Positions 28,508 to 37,525 of a stretch of 64,000 nt of DNA are shown here, one piece after another. The number at the start of each line of letters is the position of its first letter. Position 1 is the stretch's first letter. The position numbers and the translations under genes are program-made. Where the stretch lies: positions 44,581-108,580 of the forward strand of contig VXNJ01000007.1 in NCBI GenBank assembly GCA_009840625.1, read 5' to 3'. This stretch comes from Chloroflexota bacterium (GTDB taxonomy: Bacteria; Chloroflexota; UBA11872; VXNJ01). The notes beneath the pieces were generated by a model, which saw nothing but the letters and a program-made list of their open reading frames with translations, made no database searches and was not told the DNA's origin.

Positions 28508-31500
28508 TTGAGCGACAGATACTGCAACTACTTTTTGGACGGAACGCTCAGGATCTTCACCCAGACCCCGGAAGTCGAATCCATGGCCCCTGACTGCCTG
28601 GAGCCGCGGTTGGATCTACTCTGCGAGGAGTACGTACTCATTCAGGCGTTCAAGAAGACCGCCCGCTACATCCGCAACCACAATTGGTTCTGCGACACGC
28701 TCGCCCTCGATCATGCTGCGGTGAACCTCCCGGAGTTTCTCTCACGAATCCAAGAACGCCTCAAATCTCCTGAAGGCTGGCAAAACGATCCGCTTCGAAT
28801 CATCCCGGCACCTAAGAAGCAGCGCTGGGAGATTCAAGAAGGCAAGTGGAAGCCGGCCAGACAGCGTCCCGCAGTGCCCCTGCGGCCGCTCGCTCATGTG
28901 AGTCTGCCGGACCAGGTGTTGGCAACTGCGCTCATGCTCTGCATCGCCGATCGGGTGGAAGCCCGGCAAGGCAGCCCAGCCCTATCGATCAATGAACCGG
29001 AATCGCGCCGGCAGGTAATCTCCTACGGCCATCGACTTTTCTGCGACGGTAACGGATCCGGCCTGCGTCACCGCTGGGGATCGGCCACGCTATACCGCGC
29101 ATATTTCGAGGATTACAAGCGATTCCTCGACCGTCCAGAATTCGCGGCCAAGGCGATTCCCAGCGATGGGAAAAGAAATCTATTCCTCGTCCATGCCGAT
29201 CTCGAGCAGTTCTACGACCGCGTCCGGCCTTCCCAGCTATTCAGCGCCGTCGATCACATCCGCAGAGATGGTGATGATCCGGGGTTCTTCGATCTAGTTG
29301 AGTCGCTCTTTTGTTGGAGCTGGCATCATCGTGATCAGTACGAAGTGGATTACTACGCCGCCCAGGCGGGGATTGATCACTTCAATCAAGTCGCGTTACC
29401 CCAGGGCCTGGTCGCCTCGGGTTTTTTCGCAAACGTCGTCCTCCTGGCATTGGACGAGGCGGTCCGCGAACATATCGGCGGAGAAATCCCCGGCGGACTC
29501 CGGCTGGTCGACACCTGCCGCTACGTGGACGATTTCCGCATCGTAGTTGAAGCCTACCCAGACGCGGCCGCCTCGCCGCAACACATCAAATTCCAGGTTT
29601 CCAGATGGCTGCAGGAGTTGCTGGACGAACACGCCGGGGGCCTACCGCTTTCGGATGAAAAAACCAAGATCGCATCTTTGGGCGATGACGGACCACCCTT
29701 GGTTCGCCAGCGCGCGGAGATGGACCACATTCAAACGGCGATCTCCGGAGGATTCGACTTCCACGCCGGTCAGGGGATTCTCGATTCGATCCAGGCCCTT
29801 GTGCGTGCGCAGCCAGCCCCCGGCGACGATGAGCCAGACAAGTGGCGGTTTGCGCCGGTGGCCGACGTCCACGACGATACGGTGGCCAGGTTCGGGGCCA
29901 GAAGATACCGCAAAACTTTCAGGTCGATCCGGCCGCTGGCGTTCGACCGCAGCGAGTCGGATCTGATTGATAGGGAGCCCGATCAGCACACTCCCGAAGG
30001 GGCCATCCAGATTCCGCGCACACGGGAGGATCTGGACCAGGACGCCAGGGTGCTTGCCTACCGACTTGTCCGGCGTTGGCTTGAAGACCCGTCCAACGTG
30101 CTTCTGCTCCAGATTGGCCTTGATCTGTGGCCCGATGCAGAACTCCTAAGAGAAGTCCTGGGCCAGCTGCGTCTGCACATCGACAAAGGCCGCGGCCGAG
30201 GCGTTCCGCGGAGGGTCGCCTGGTATTGCCTTTCGCAATTGTTCCGTGCCGGAGCTACCGAAACGGGCCTGGTATTTGATTCGGAATCGCTTCCATCTGG
30301 AATCGATCTGAGCAAGTACCGCCGCGAATTGAGCAACGAGGCGTGCCGTATATTGGCGCCTGGTGGGAGTTCGATCCCTTGGTACCTGAAGCAGCAGGTA
30401 TTGCTCTATCTGGCGGCGCACGATCCGGCCGCCGCTCCTTTTTCGCGCAGGAGCACCGCTGTTGAAATCCGGCCCTACCAGGAATTGATCGCTTTTCTGC
30501 GCGGCGATCAGACTTTGCTCGCTAATCTCGGTGATTCTGAATTGGCGGCCCTGGCAGTACTCGCCAGGCGCGCGTTCCTGGATCGTGATGGGGCAATCCG
30601 GCGAATCCACCCCTGGCTGAGACCCGCGGTTGTCGAACAAATCGCCCGGCGGGATCCGTCGCTATTAACCGAGCTCCTCGAGTACGATGCCCAGGCCATC
30701 GCCGCATGTCCTGCGCGCGTCCGCGAAGACCTGTGCCTGGAACTGGCAAGCACGGACCGGGACCGGGTGACGCTGGCCGAGGCCATCCTGAATCAGCACC
30801 CGACCAGTACGCTGCGCAACGAACTCTCCGTGCTACGTCTTGCAGACGCTCTGCTTGGCCGGCTGGTGGAGGCTGGATCGTCCTTTACCGCAATCACGCC
30901 CGGACAGATAACGATGAAGCTGAATGACGATCGCGGAGTGGCCGACCCTGACGAACTTCAAATGCGGCCTGGCGGCACCGCCCCGTCGGGCTCTATATAC
31001 GAACCGCCGGCATGGTGCGCGCCCGACGAGCGCTGGCGCATTCAACTTGGTTACTTGCTGCGCTTCATCCTGATCGGCCACCCGGATTTTGCCCGTGCCA
31101 ATCCACGGGACAACTGGCGAGAGCCCTTGTCGTACTACCGCCCGGCTGCCAGCCACTGGCGACTGAGCCTGCACGGGATGTACAGCGGGCAACCGGCCTT
31201 TGGGGATGATTGGCTCCCCATGACCGAGTGGTTGGAGGGATTACTTTTGGCGCTGCTGCGCTGGCCGGGAACCCGCGCTCCTAAGGGATTCGGGTGGATT
31301 GAAGAAGGAATGGAGGAATGCAGGACCCGTATCGGCAAGAGGGTGCGCTACCTGGAGCGGCTGCGAGGCCGCGCAACCGAGGCGTTGATCCTGCCGCTCG
31401 CTGTGGAAAGCCCGGATTCATCGACCCGAGAAAGAACACTGCGCGCCTGCGTGGTCCAGACGGTAATTCCCAACGACGAGGATTTCTGCGCCTGCGGTTC

Positions 31501-32368
31501 TGATCTCGAACTGAACGGGCGTGGAGTCCGACGAAGACACCGCAACCATTTGTCGGCAACGCTCGAGGCAGTCAAGAGCGCGCTCAGGCTCAGGGTTACG
31601 CACACGGATCATCAAGAGCGGCTCGACTGGTTGATATTGCCGGAACTCGCCGTCCACCACGACGACATTAATACTCACCTGGTCCCGTTCGCCCGTGCAA
31701 ACAAAACGCAGATTCTCGCCGGATTGACTTACGACCGTCCACTGGAAGGCCGTCCGCTCGTCAATTCGGCCATCTGGATCATCCCCGAATGGTCGGGCGA
31801 CTCGCACGGCTTGCAAATCAGGATCCGCCGCCAAGGCAAAGCGCACCTGGCAAAGGAAGAGCAACGCTTCAATAGTGGTGGAGAAGCAGTCGTCCAGGGT
31901 TTCCGGCCCTGCCAGTGGCTGATTGAATTTCCCTGGACCGGCAAACAAGCGCGGCCGCTTAGGCTGACTGCCGCAGTCTGTTACGACGCCACGGACATTG
32001 GATTAGCCGCTGATCTTAAGAATCTATCCGACGTGCTGGCGATTCCGGCGCTGAATAGGGACACCAGGACGTTTGATCAGATGGCGTTGGCATTGCATTA
32101 CCACATGTTTGGATTAATCGTTGTCGCCAACAATGGCAAATACGGGGGGAGCAACGCTTACTGGCCGCACAAGGACTCAAATCGTCGGCGAATATTTCAC
32201 TTCCATGGCCAACCACAGTCATCAATTGCGTTTTTTGAAATTGGAGACATTGGCGGCTTCCTGGAGCGCCACGATGATGCCAATCGCGAATCCGGCGCTT
32301 GGAAATACCCACCCATCGGAATTCGGCCCATACCGACATTCGGTGAGTGCCAGGCCGGATCAAAGTGA
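28508..32368 (+). CDS. Defence-associated reverse transcriptase fused to nitrilase (DRT type 1-like)
   Basis: A 1286-residue fusion. The N-terminal third is a reverse transcriptase: motif A HADLEQFYD (Asp231), motif B PQG (298-300), catalytic YVDD (339-342), then GLPLSDEKTK. A long, mostly helical middle part (about 400-1000) has no domain I recognise. The C-terminus is a carbon-nitrogen hydrolase with Glu1046 (LPELAV), Lys1111 (GKAHL) and Cys1158 (AVCYD), the full nitrilase triad. RT-nitrilase fusions of this kind define DRT type 1 (UG1-type) anti-phage systems. No maturase or group II intron parts are seen. Start is uncertain: TTG 28508 lacks a good ribosome-binding site, and the frame is open back to 28454. 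It follows glmU on the same strand. Confidence 0.88.
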   Translation: MSDRYCNYFLDGTLRIFTQTPEVESMAPDCLEPRLDLLCEEYVLIQAFKKTARYIRNHNWFCDTLALDHAAVNLPEFLSRIQERLKSPEGWQNDPLRIIPAPKKQRWEIQEGKWKPARQRPAVPLRPLAHVSLPDQVLATALMLCIADRVEARQGSPALSINEPESRRQVISYGHRLFCDGNGSGLRHRWGSATLYRAYFEDYKRFLDRPEFAAKAIPSDGKRNLFLVHADLEQFYDRVRPSQLFSAVDHIRRDGDDPGFFDLVESLFCWSWHHRDQYEVDYYAAQAGIDHFNQVALPQGLVASGFFANVVLLALDEAVREHIGGEIPGGLRLVDTCRYVDDFRIVVEAYPDAAASPQHIKFQVSRWLQELLDEHAGGLPLSDEKTKIASLGDDGPPLVRQRAEMDHIQTAISGGFDFHAGQGILDSIQALVRAQPAPGDDEPDKWRFAPVADVHDDTVARFGARRYRKTFRSIRPLAFDRSESDLIDREPDQHTPEGAIQIPRTREDLDQDARVLAYRLVRRWLEDPSNVLLLQIGLDLWPDAELLREVLGQLRLHIDKGRGRGVPRRVAWYCLSQLFRAGATETGLVFDSESLPSGIDLSKYRRELSNEACRILAPGGSSIPWYLKQQVLLYLAAHDPAAAPFSRRSTAVEIRPYQELIAFLRGDQTLLANLGDSELAALAVLARRAFLDRDGAIRRIHPWLRPAVVEQIARRDPSLLTELLEYDAQAIAACPARVREDLCLELASTDRDRVTLAEAILNQHPTSTLRNELSVLRLADALLGRLVEAGSSFTAITPGQITMKLNDDRGVADPDELQMRPGGTAPSGSIYEPPAWCAPDERWRIQLGYLLRFILIGHPDFARANPRDNWREPLSYYRPAASHWRLSLHGMYSGQPAFGDDWLPMTEWLEGLLLALLRWPGTRAPKGFGWIEEGMEECRTRIGKRVRYLERLRGRATEALILPLAVESPDSSTRERTLRACVVQTVIPNDEDFCACGSDLELNGRGVRRRHRNHLSATLEAVKSALRLRVTHTDHQERLDWLILPELAVHHDDINTHLVPFARANKTQILAGLTYDRPLEGRPLVNSAIWIIPEWSGDSHGLQIRIRRQGKAHLAKEEQRFNSGGEAVVQGFRPCQWLIEFPWTGKQARPLRLTAAVCYDATDIGLAADLKNLSDVLAIPALNRDTRTFDQMALALHYHMFGLIVVANNGKYGGSNAYWPHKDSNRRRIFHFHGQPQSSIAFFEIGDIGGFLERHDDANRESGAWKYPPIGIRPIPTFGECQAGSK

Positions 32369-32571
32369 GGTGGTTACGGTAATCCCGGCTGACAGATTCC
32401 GTCACGCCGATCCTCAGGAATTGGGGATTTGCGCCTAACCTGCTGGGGTGTACGCAACTCATGGCGGGACCGGGATTGATTCGACAATTCCGATCAACAA
32501 CACCGTTCGCGGAGTTAACACCAATCACTGGCAACCTTTATCAGGTTTGATTAAAGAACGGAGAACCGCAA

Positions 32572-33591
32572 TTGCCGCCAGCGAATATTGATGATCTTTT
32601 GCCGAGTCTGAAGGAGGATTTCTACGCAGTACGCGGAAGGAAATGGAACCATTTCCATTGCCCAATCCTCCAGGTGGATGAGGATGCTGAATTGTGCAGG
32701 GCGCACGTAATAAACGCGAGCTTCCCGAACTCGAACAGGGCCGTAACTGTCCAGCGCAAAGACGTCGACAACTTTTATGGCACTCACTTCGAACGAGACT
32801 TCAAGCTGATCGAATTCGCTCCGGATGCTGGCCGTTCATTGAGTTTGGAGGCATTGAAAAACAGGGACTTGGCTCGAATTGTCCAGCCGAAGATTTCCGC
32901 CGACGGTGAAGACCAAGATTTCTACGTGACCACGAATCCTTCCGGGATCCCGAAGAATCACACGGAAGTCCGGCTGGGGAACTCTGATCAACAAATCACA
33001 TTAGTGATCAAATCATCTCCAGAGGAGGTAATCAAGAAAACCTCAGGACCGTGGGAAATCCGCGCGGAAAAAGACCTCCGCTTATCTGTATTGGTCTCTG
33101 TACTCAAGGCGGCCCATTTGACCCTGTTTCATCGACTCGGTTACGGATACGCGCTCTCGGTTGGTGGGCAATTTCTGGGTCAACATGTTTTGGGCTCGTT
33201 TTTCCTCCGGGCACGCGACCGTGATCGCCAATCGGTCCAAAGCATGGCTGCGGAGCATTTCGCCGAATTCTCGACATTGGTGCGACCCGCCTTCAAGATC
33301 GCCGGAGATTTCAATGGCACGTTGGACGATGGTTTCGGATGGCTGTGCATGCTCGGGAGACTGCCTTGGGCGATCAATGTGGTGGTTAGGGTCGATGATC
33401 GATTCTTCTGCGCACTGGTTCCCATAATGGACACCGATGATTCAGTGCATCACTTCCTGCAGTTCCTCTCCCGACCCTACAGGCAGATCTCTGTTGCCGG
33501 CGCTCTATTTGGCCAATCAGCTATCGAAACTGATTTTGCAACCAGGAAGTTCGACTGGCCCGAAGGCAGGTTCACTGGCGCGCCGGTTTGA
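32572..33591 (+). CDS. Hypothetical protein with possible N-terminal zinc site, RT-nitrilase neighbour
   Basis: A 339-residue protein that I do not recognise. TTG start with GGAG nine bases upstream. Near the N-terminus H27-x-H29-C30 is followed by C42-x2-H45, a spacing that could bind zinc in a treble-clef or HNH-like fold. The next segment VTVQRKDVDNFYGTHFERDF is polar and looks conserved. The rest is mixed alpha/beta with no signal peptide or membrane helix. It lies 203 bases after the RT-nitrilase gene and 47 before a PD-(D/E)XK gene, all on the same strand, so a shared defence role is possible but unproven. Confidence 0.6.
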   Translation: MPPANIDDLLPSLKEDFYAVRGRKWNHFHCPILQVDEDAELCRAHVINASFPNSNRAVTVQRKDVDNFYGTHFERDFKLIEFAPDAGRSLSLEALKNRDLARIVQPKISADGEDQDFYVTTNPSGIPKNHTEVRLGNSDQQITLVIKSSPEEVIKKTSGPWEIRAEKDLRLSVLVSVLKAAHLTLFHRLGYGYALSVGGQFLGQHVLGSFFLRARDRDRQSVQSMAAEHFAEFSTLVRPAFKIAGDFNGTLDDGFGWLCMLGRLPWAINVVVRVDDRFFCALVPIMDTDDSVHHFLQFLSRPYRQISVAGALFGQSAIETDFATRKFDWPEGRFTGAPV

Positions 33592-33638
33592 CGAATCCCG
33601 GCCGCGTGGATTACACAGTCGATGATTTACGGCACTAG

Positions 33639-34613
33639 ATGACTGAAATCGATCCGCCGAGGATGCGCGCCATTGACGCATCCGACCTGTGGCAGCACGA
33701 AGCACTTGACTTTACCCCCTGGCTTGCGCGTCACCTGAGCGATCTGGCGGGCGAGCTTGGCCTGCAATTGGAATTCAGTTGCAGGGAAAAGACCTTTCCT
33801 GGATGGGGCCGAGCCGACATCGTCGCCAGGCAGTCCGAGACTGGCGCCAAGGTGATCATCGAGAACCAATACGGAGAATCGGACAATGATCACCTAGTCA
33901 GAATGCTCGGATACTCCACCGCCAGCGAAGCCGACATCGTGATTTGGATTGCGGGATGCATAGGGCGGAGGCACCGCCAGCTCCTTGAGTGGCTCAACCG
34001 AGGCGACGGCATTCAGTTCTATGGCGTTGAGATCCAGGGTTGGCAGATCAAGAACGTCAAGGGTTACAGATTCCAACCGGTGGTCGTTCCGACTGGCTCT
34101 GGCGGAGAAGGGGAGCGTGAACGACTCCAAAATCAGTCGACCGGTTACGCTTACTTCTACCGCCCGCTCGTTGCGCGGCTCCGTTCAGCAGCCGGAATCG
34201 AACCGATGGGGAGGGGCGGGTTTCGGGGTCGTTACCGGTCATTCAGCAGCGGTTACGATTCCGATGGAGCCATGTACGCGACCGCGCTAGATGCGAACGG
34301 CCGCGACAAGGTCGCTCTGCGCATTGCAGGGGAGAATAGTCAAGCTCTGCATTCCAAACTGGAACGTGCCCGCGAGGGTCTTCTCGCGGCTGGTAAAGCA
34401 GATGTGCTTGATTGGCCAGAACTGAATGAGGCGGTCGACATTTACTGGCTCGGCATATCGAAGGAATCGACCGCATATGCGGAGTTAATCAAGAGCCCGG
34501 ACGCTACGCGGGAGTGGATGTTCTCCAATCTGAAGTTGGTCCACAGCATCCTTCAACCAGAATTAGAAGCGGCAATGGCTGAGATTGTCCCAGGGCGAGA
34601 ACCTGACGACTGA
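33639..34613 (+). CDS. DUF4268-like protein with PD-(D/E)XK nuclease-type N-terminus
   Basis: A 324-residue protein. The N-terminal half has the restriction-endonuclease-like layout: helix with WQHEALDFTPWLA, Glu50, Asp60 in GRADIVA, then I-I-E75-N-Q77, followed by DNDHLVRMLGYS and DIVIWIAG. Q77 replaces the usual Lys of E-x-K; several relatives with this layout have IENQ. The C-terminal half (about 210-324) resembles DUF4268, including a closing EWMFSNLKLVHSILQPEL. ATG start. Neighbours and family context suggest defence against foreign DNA, but the substrate is unknown. Confidence 0.7.
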   Translation: MTEIDPPRMRAIDASDLWQHEALDFTPWLARHLSDLAGELGLQLEFSCREKTFPGWGRADIVARQSETGAKVIIENQYGESDNDHLVRMLGYSTASEADIVIWIAGCIGRRHRQLLEWLNRGDGIQFYGVEIQGWQIKNVKGYRFQPVVVPTGSGGEGERERLQNQSTGYAYFYRPLVARLRSAAGIEPMGRGGFRGRYRSFSSGYDSDGAMYATALDANGRDKVALRIAGENSQALHSKLERAREGLLAAGKADVLDWPELNEAVDIYWLGISKESTAYAELIKSPDATREWMFSNLKLVHSILQPELEAAMAEIVPGREPDD

Positions 34614-34818
34614 ACCCCTGTGTGATGCGGATTCCAGCCTCGATTCGCAGAGACCGCTCTAGGCCGGGCACACCTCGCGTCGTTGCGTTTGGGATGGCCA
34701 CCCACATCGCGCCAGTGGCAGGCGGGCAAGGAGCCAATCGGGGCTGTCTGTCGATTTTGACTGCGTCAAACGGGAACTTGCCGCCGCCCGGAGTATCGAC
34801 AGCTCGGCAATCGCCCGA

Positions 34819-37248
34819 TCAGAACGCGCGCGTCCGGTTCAGGATCGACAATCGCGCAAGTTGACCCTTTGTGCCTAGGAAGCTCACGCGGCCGCAGAGG
34901 TTGTCCCGCGTATCGGGAATGACGATGTCGATCAGCTGCCCCTCCCGTACCGGAATGTTCAGCGGTTCGGTCTCTGCAAGGCTTTGCGACCAACCATTCG
35001 CCCCGTGAAAGCCGATCCAGCAAGCACCCGGCGCCTCGTAATCCCTGATTGCAAACACGTATTCGCCTTCTGGCAATCTGGCCCAGTATTCGCCGGCGGT
35101 GCTGGTGACCGCCCCACCCAGCTCCACCGGACGCCCATCCGGCAAATAGCTATTCACACCAAGACCCCGAATGCGTTCCCCGGCGGCGCTCGAGAAACCG
35201 CCTTCAATCAGGTGATAGTTGTTTTCGCCAACCAATTTGGCGCATGAAGATTCAAGTCGCGTGGGACCAAACACGTCTCCAACCAACCGGGCCAGCCGGG
35301 AGTCGTAGCGGACAAGTTCGCTGCGCGTGTTGATTTCGTTGGTGTCGCCGCGGGGAGGCAGTTGGACGTTGAACCAGGCCTGCACTCCCGTCGCCCAGTA
35401 CTCGTCCTCGTTGGTGGCCGCGTAGGTGCGCCGCCACAGTCCGGTGCTCATCGCGTTCTGGTAGGCGGAACTGAGCCGCTCCGCGAACACTGGTCCGTCC
35501 GGCAGGCGCAGGATTCCGAGACCCCAAACGGTGTGGGCAAACTCGTGAACCAGCAGGTCCTGCCCCTCGTAACCGTCGCCGGGATAGCAGAGCACGTTTT
35601 CTTCCGACGTGCTGGTCAACTTGTAGAAATCGCTGCCACCGAGACCGCGCGCCCGCTGATCCCAGTTCTGGTTCGGGTCGTCGCGCAGGTGCCGGTATTC
35701 AGGCACGTCGGTCAGGTTCTCTTCATCGCCGATGACAGCAATGAAGGAGTCTCCAAGGGCGCGCCGGACGTCGGCGTTAAAGGCCAGCATCTCGTTGGCC
35801 ACCAATCCGGCTCTAATCAGGGCCCGATCAGGCACGTTGGCAGAACTTGCCACAACGATTCCACCGTCCACGTGGACCTTCGCGTAGAAGTCGTCCAGAC
35901 CCAGCGGCTCCAGCGGGCGGGACAGCGGTCCCGCGGTCGGATCCGAACCTTGCCCAGCGCCGGCCCCAGACTCCGCATCCGCACCGGTGTCGGTTTGCAT
36001 GGGAGGGATCTGGTCAATCTGCAGCAGATCGGCGACTGAAGTGGGGGCAATCTCGTCGGGTATCGCAACGAACCCCACCAGCGGTTCCGGTTCATCGTTG
36101 AACTGAATCTGCTTTGCGGCGACATGCCTCCCTCCGGCCGGCAGCGACAAAGCACCCACATCCCACCAGCATGCGTTCGTGGAACCATCGTCGCATTGCG
36201 GCAGGATCTGGACCGCCTCGGCGTCGCCGCCAAGTCGGTCTAGCAGGGCCTTTCGGACCAGTCCGACGAGCACCGTTTCGAACGGTTCGTTCCCGTCGTT
36301 TATCACCACGAACGTGAAATTGACCGCCGGATTCGTGTCCGCGACGAGAACCTCCGGCGGCCGCAGGTGCCGCAGCCGGACCTGGACTGAATCGAAGCGA
36401 ACCTGCTGCCAACTGTCGATCAAATTGTCATCGGGATCGCCTTCGGGGCCGCGGTGGCTGGCCGCGATCTCGAAGCGGAACCTGCCGGCCGGCATGCGCA
36501 TGGGGATGGTGACCAGCTTGCGTTCCGCCGGGGCCAGCTCCGCAATGAAAGCGGAGAAAAAATTGATCCCATCGTATCTGCGCGGGGCCGGGCCCCAGAA
36601 CCCGGAGACCCGGATGTCGGAAGCCGGGATCTGCCCACTGTTGGTCGCCTCCAGGCGGACTTCGACCGCCTCTTCCCCGACCACCCGGTAGGGCAGTAGC
36701 TTTATCGCCACGTTCGCGCTGGCAACTTCCACTTCCAGGAAGCGCCGAGCCTCGCCGACCGCAAACTCCACGACGTGATTTCGCGGAGCCAGCTGGTAAC
36801 CGACTTCGGCGTCAAATTCCTGACCGGGATCGGCCCGGTCGATGGTCAGGATCGTTTCCGGTTCGGCGCCGTCCTGCGATGCGGTAACCCGGACCGGAAA
36901 TTCGCCGCCGGAGCCGCCCGCATTGGTTATACGGGCACTGATGCTAAATTCCTCGAACTTGCTGCTGCCGCCCAGCGAACTTGCTATCAGGGGACCGATC
37001 TGAAAATCTGCTGGCGCCGGGGTGGGCTGCAGCGGTGCCGCCGGCGCCCGGGCAGTTGGCGAAGGCCTGGGTGGAGCCGGAGCCGGGGCCACCGCAATCG
37101 TCGGGGCCGGATCGGCCGGGATTTGACGAACGTCGCCGTCCGGCAACCGCTCGGGTTCATCGCACGCCGCGGCGGCCAGCAGTAGCGCCAGCGTGAGCGC
37201 TAAAAGGCCCTGGCGCGGTCGGCGCGTTATATCCGGGTAGATTCGCAA
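34819..37248 (-). CDS. Lipoprotein with CARDB-like domains and HEXXH metallopeptidase-like C-terminus
   Basis: An 809-residue predicted lipoprotein. A signal peptide ends in a lipobox with Cys29 (AAAC), then a Pro/Ala-rich linker (about 35-80). Two or three beta-rich CARDB/COG1470-like segments follow (about 85-400). Past a Gly/Ala linker, the C-terminal part has HEFAH (568-572) and Glu616 in DEYWATGVQAWF, which fits a zinc peptidase with a downstream glutamate ligand. It would act outside the cell on peptides or glycan-linked protein. It is convergent with the DUF4268 gene; the 205 bases between their stops show nothing. Substrate unknown. Confidence 0.75.
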   Translation of the reverse strand: MRIYPDITRRPRQGLLALTLALLLAAAACDEPERLPDGDVRQIPADPAPTIAVAPAPAPPRPSPTARAPAAPLQPTPAPADFQIGPLIASSLGGSSKFEEFSISARITNAGGSGGEFPVRVTASQDGAEPETILTIDRADPGQEFDAEVGYQLAPRNHVVEFAVGEARRFLEVEVASANVAIKLLPYRVVGEEAVEVRLEATNSGQIPASDIRVSGFWGPAPRRYDGINFFSAFIAELAPAERKLVTIPMRMPAGRFRFEIAASHRGPEGDPDDNLIDSWQQVRFDSVQVRLRHLRPPEVLVADTNPAVNFTFVVINDGNEPFETVLVGLVRKALLDRLGGDAEAVQILPQCDDGSTNACWWDVGALSLPAGGRHVAAKQIQFNDEPEPLVGFVAIPDEIAPTSVADLLQIDQIPPMQTDTGADAESGAGAGQGSDPTAGPLSRPLEPLGLDDFYAKVHVDGGIVVASSANVPDRALIRAGLVANEMLAFNADVRRALGDSFIAVIGDEENLTDVPEYRHLRDDPNQNWDQRARGLGGSDFYKLTSTSEENVLCYPGDGYEGQDLLVHEFAHTVWGLGILRLPDGPVFAERLSSAYQNAMSTGLWRRTYAATNEDEYWATGVQAWFNVQLPPRGDTNEINTRSELVRYDSRLARLVGDVFGPTRLESSCAKLVGENNYHLIEGGFSSAAGERIRGLGVNSYLPDGRPVELGGAVTSTAGEYWARLPEGEYVFAIRDYEAPGACWIGFHGANGWSQSLAETEPLNIPVREGQLIDIVIPDTRDNLCGRVSFLGTKGQLARLSILNRTRAF

Positions 37249-37525
37249 TTGTTCCTGCCGCAGGATTCTGCCGGTCGGCGACTCCGAGCGGCCAGGCCGG
37301 CCTCGGACACTTTTTGGTCAGTTTCGTAAGTATTGCCGGTGGAGACCCCGGCGCGACCAAGACTAATTGGGTCCGCAAGCGGGCAATAAATCGCGATTAG
37401 CTTTTTAGAAGATTCGTGAATCGTCAATCCGCGCCAGGCGAGCCCTGACTGCATCCTCAGGGTCGACATTGCCGATCGTTTTGCTGGCCCGATCTGCCAG
37501 CCTTGCCCAGAATGCCGCCGATTAA

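Noticed and set aside
28454..32571. Retron or group II intron around the reverse transcriptase
   Set aside because: No msr/msd-like inverted repeats are seen upstream, no maturase or HNH domain follows the RT, and no intron domain V hairpin is visible; the nitrilase fusion points to DRT type 1.
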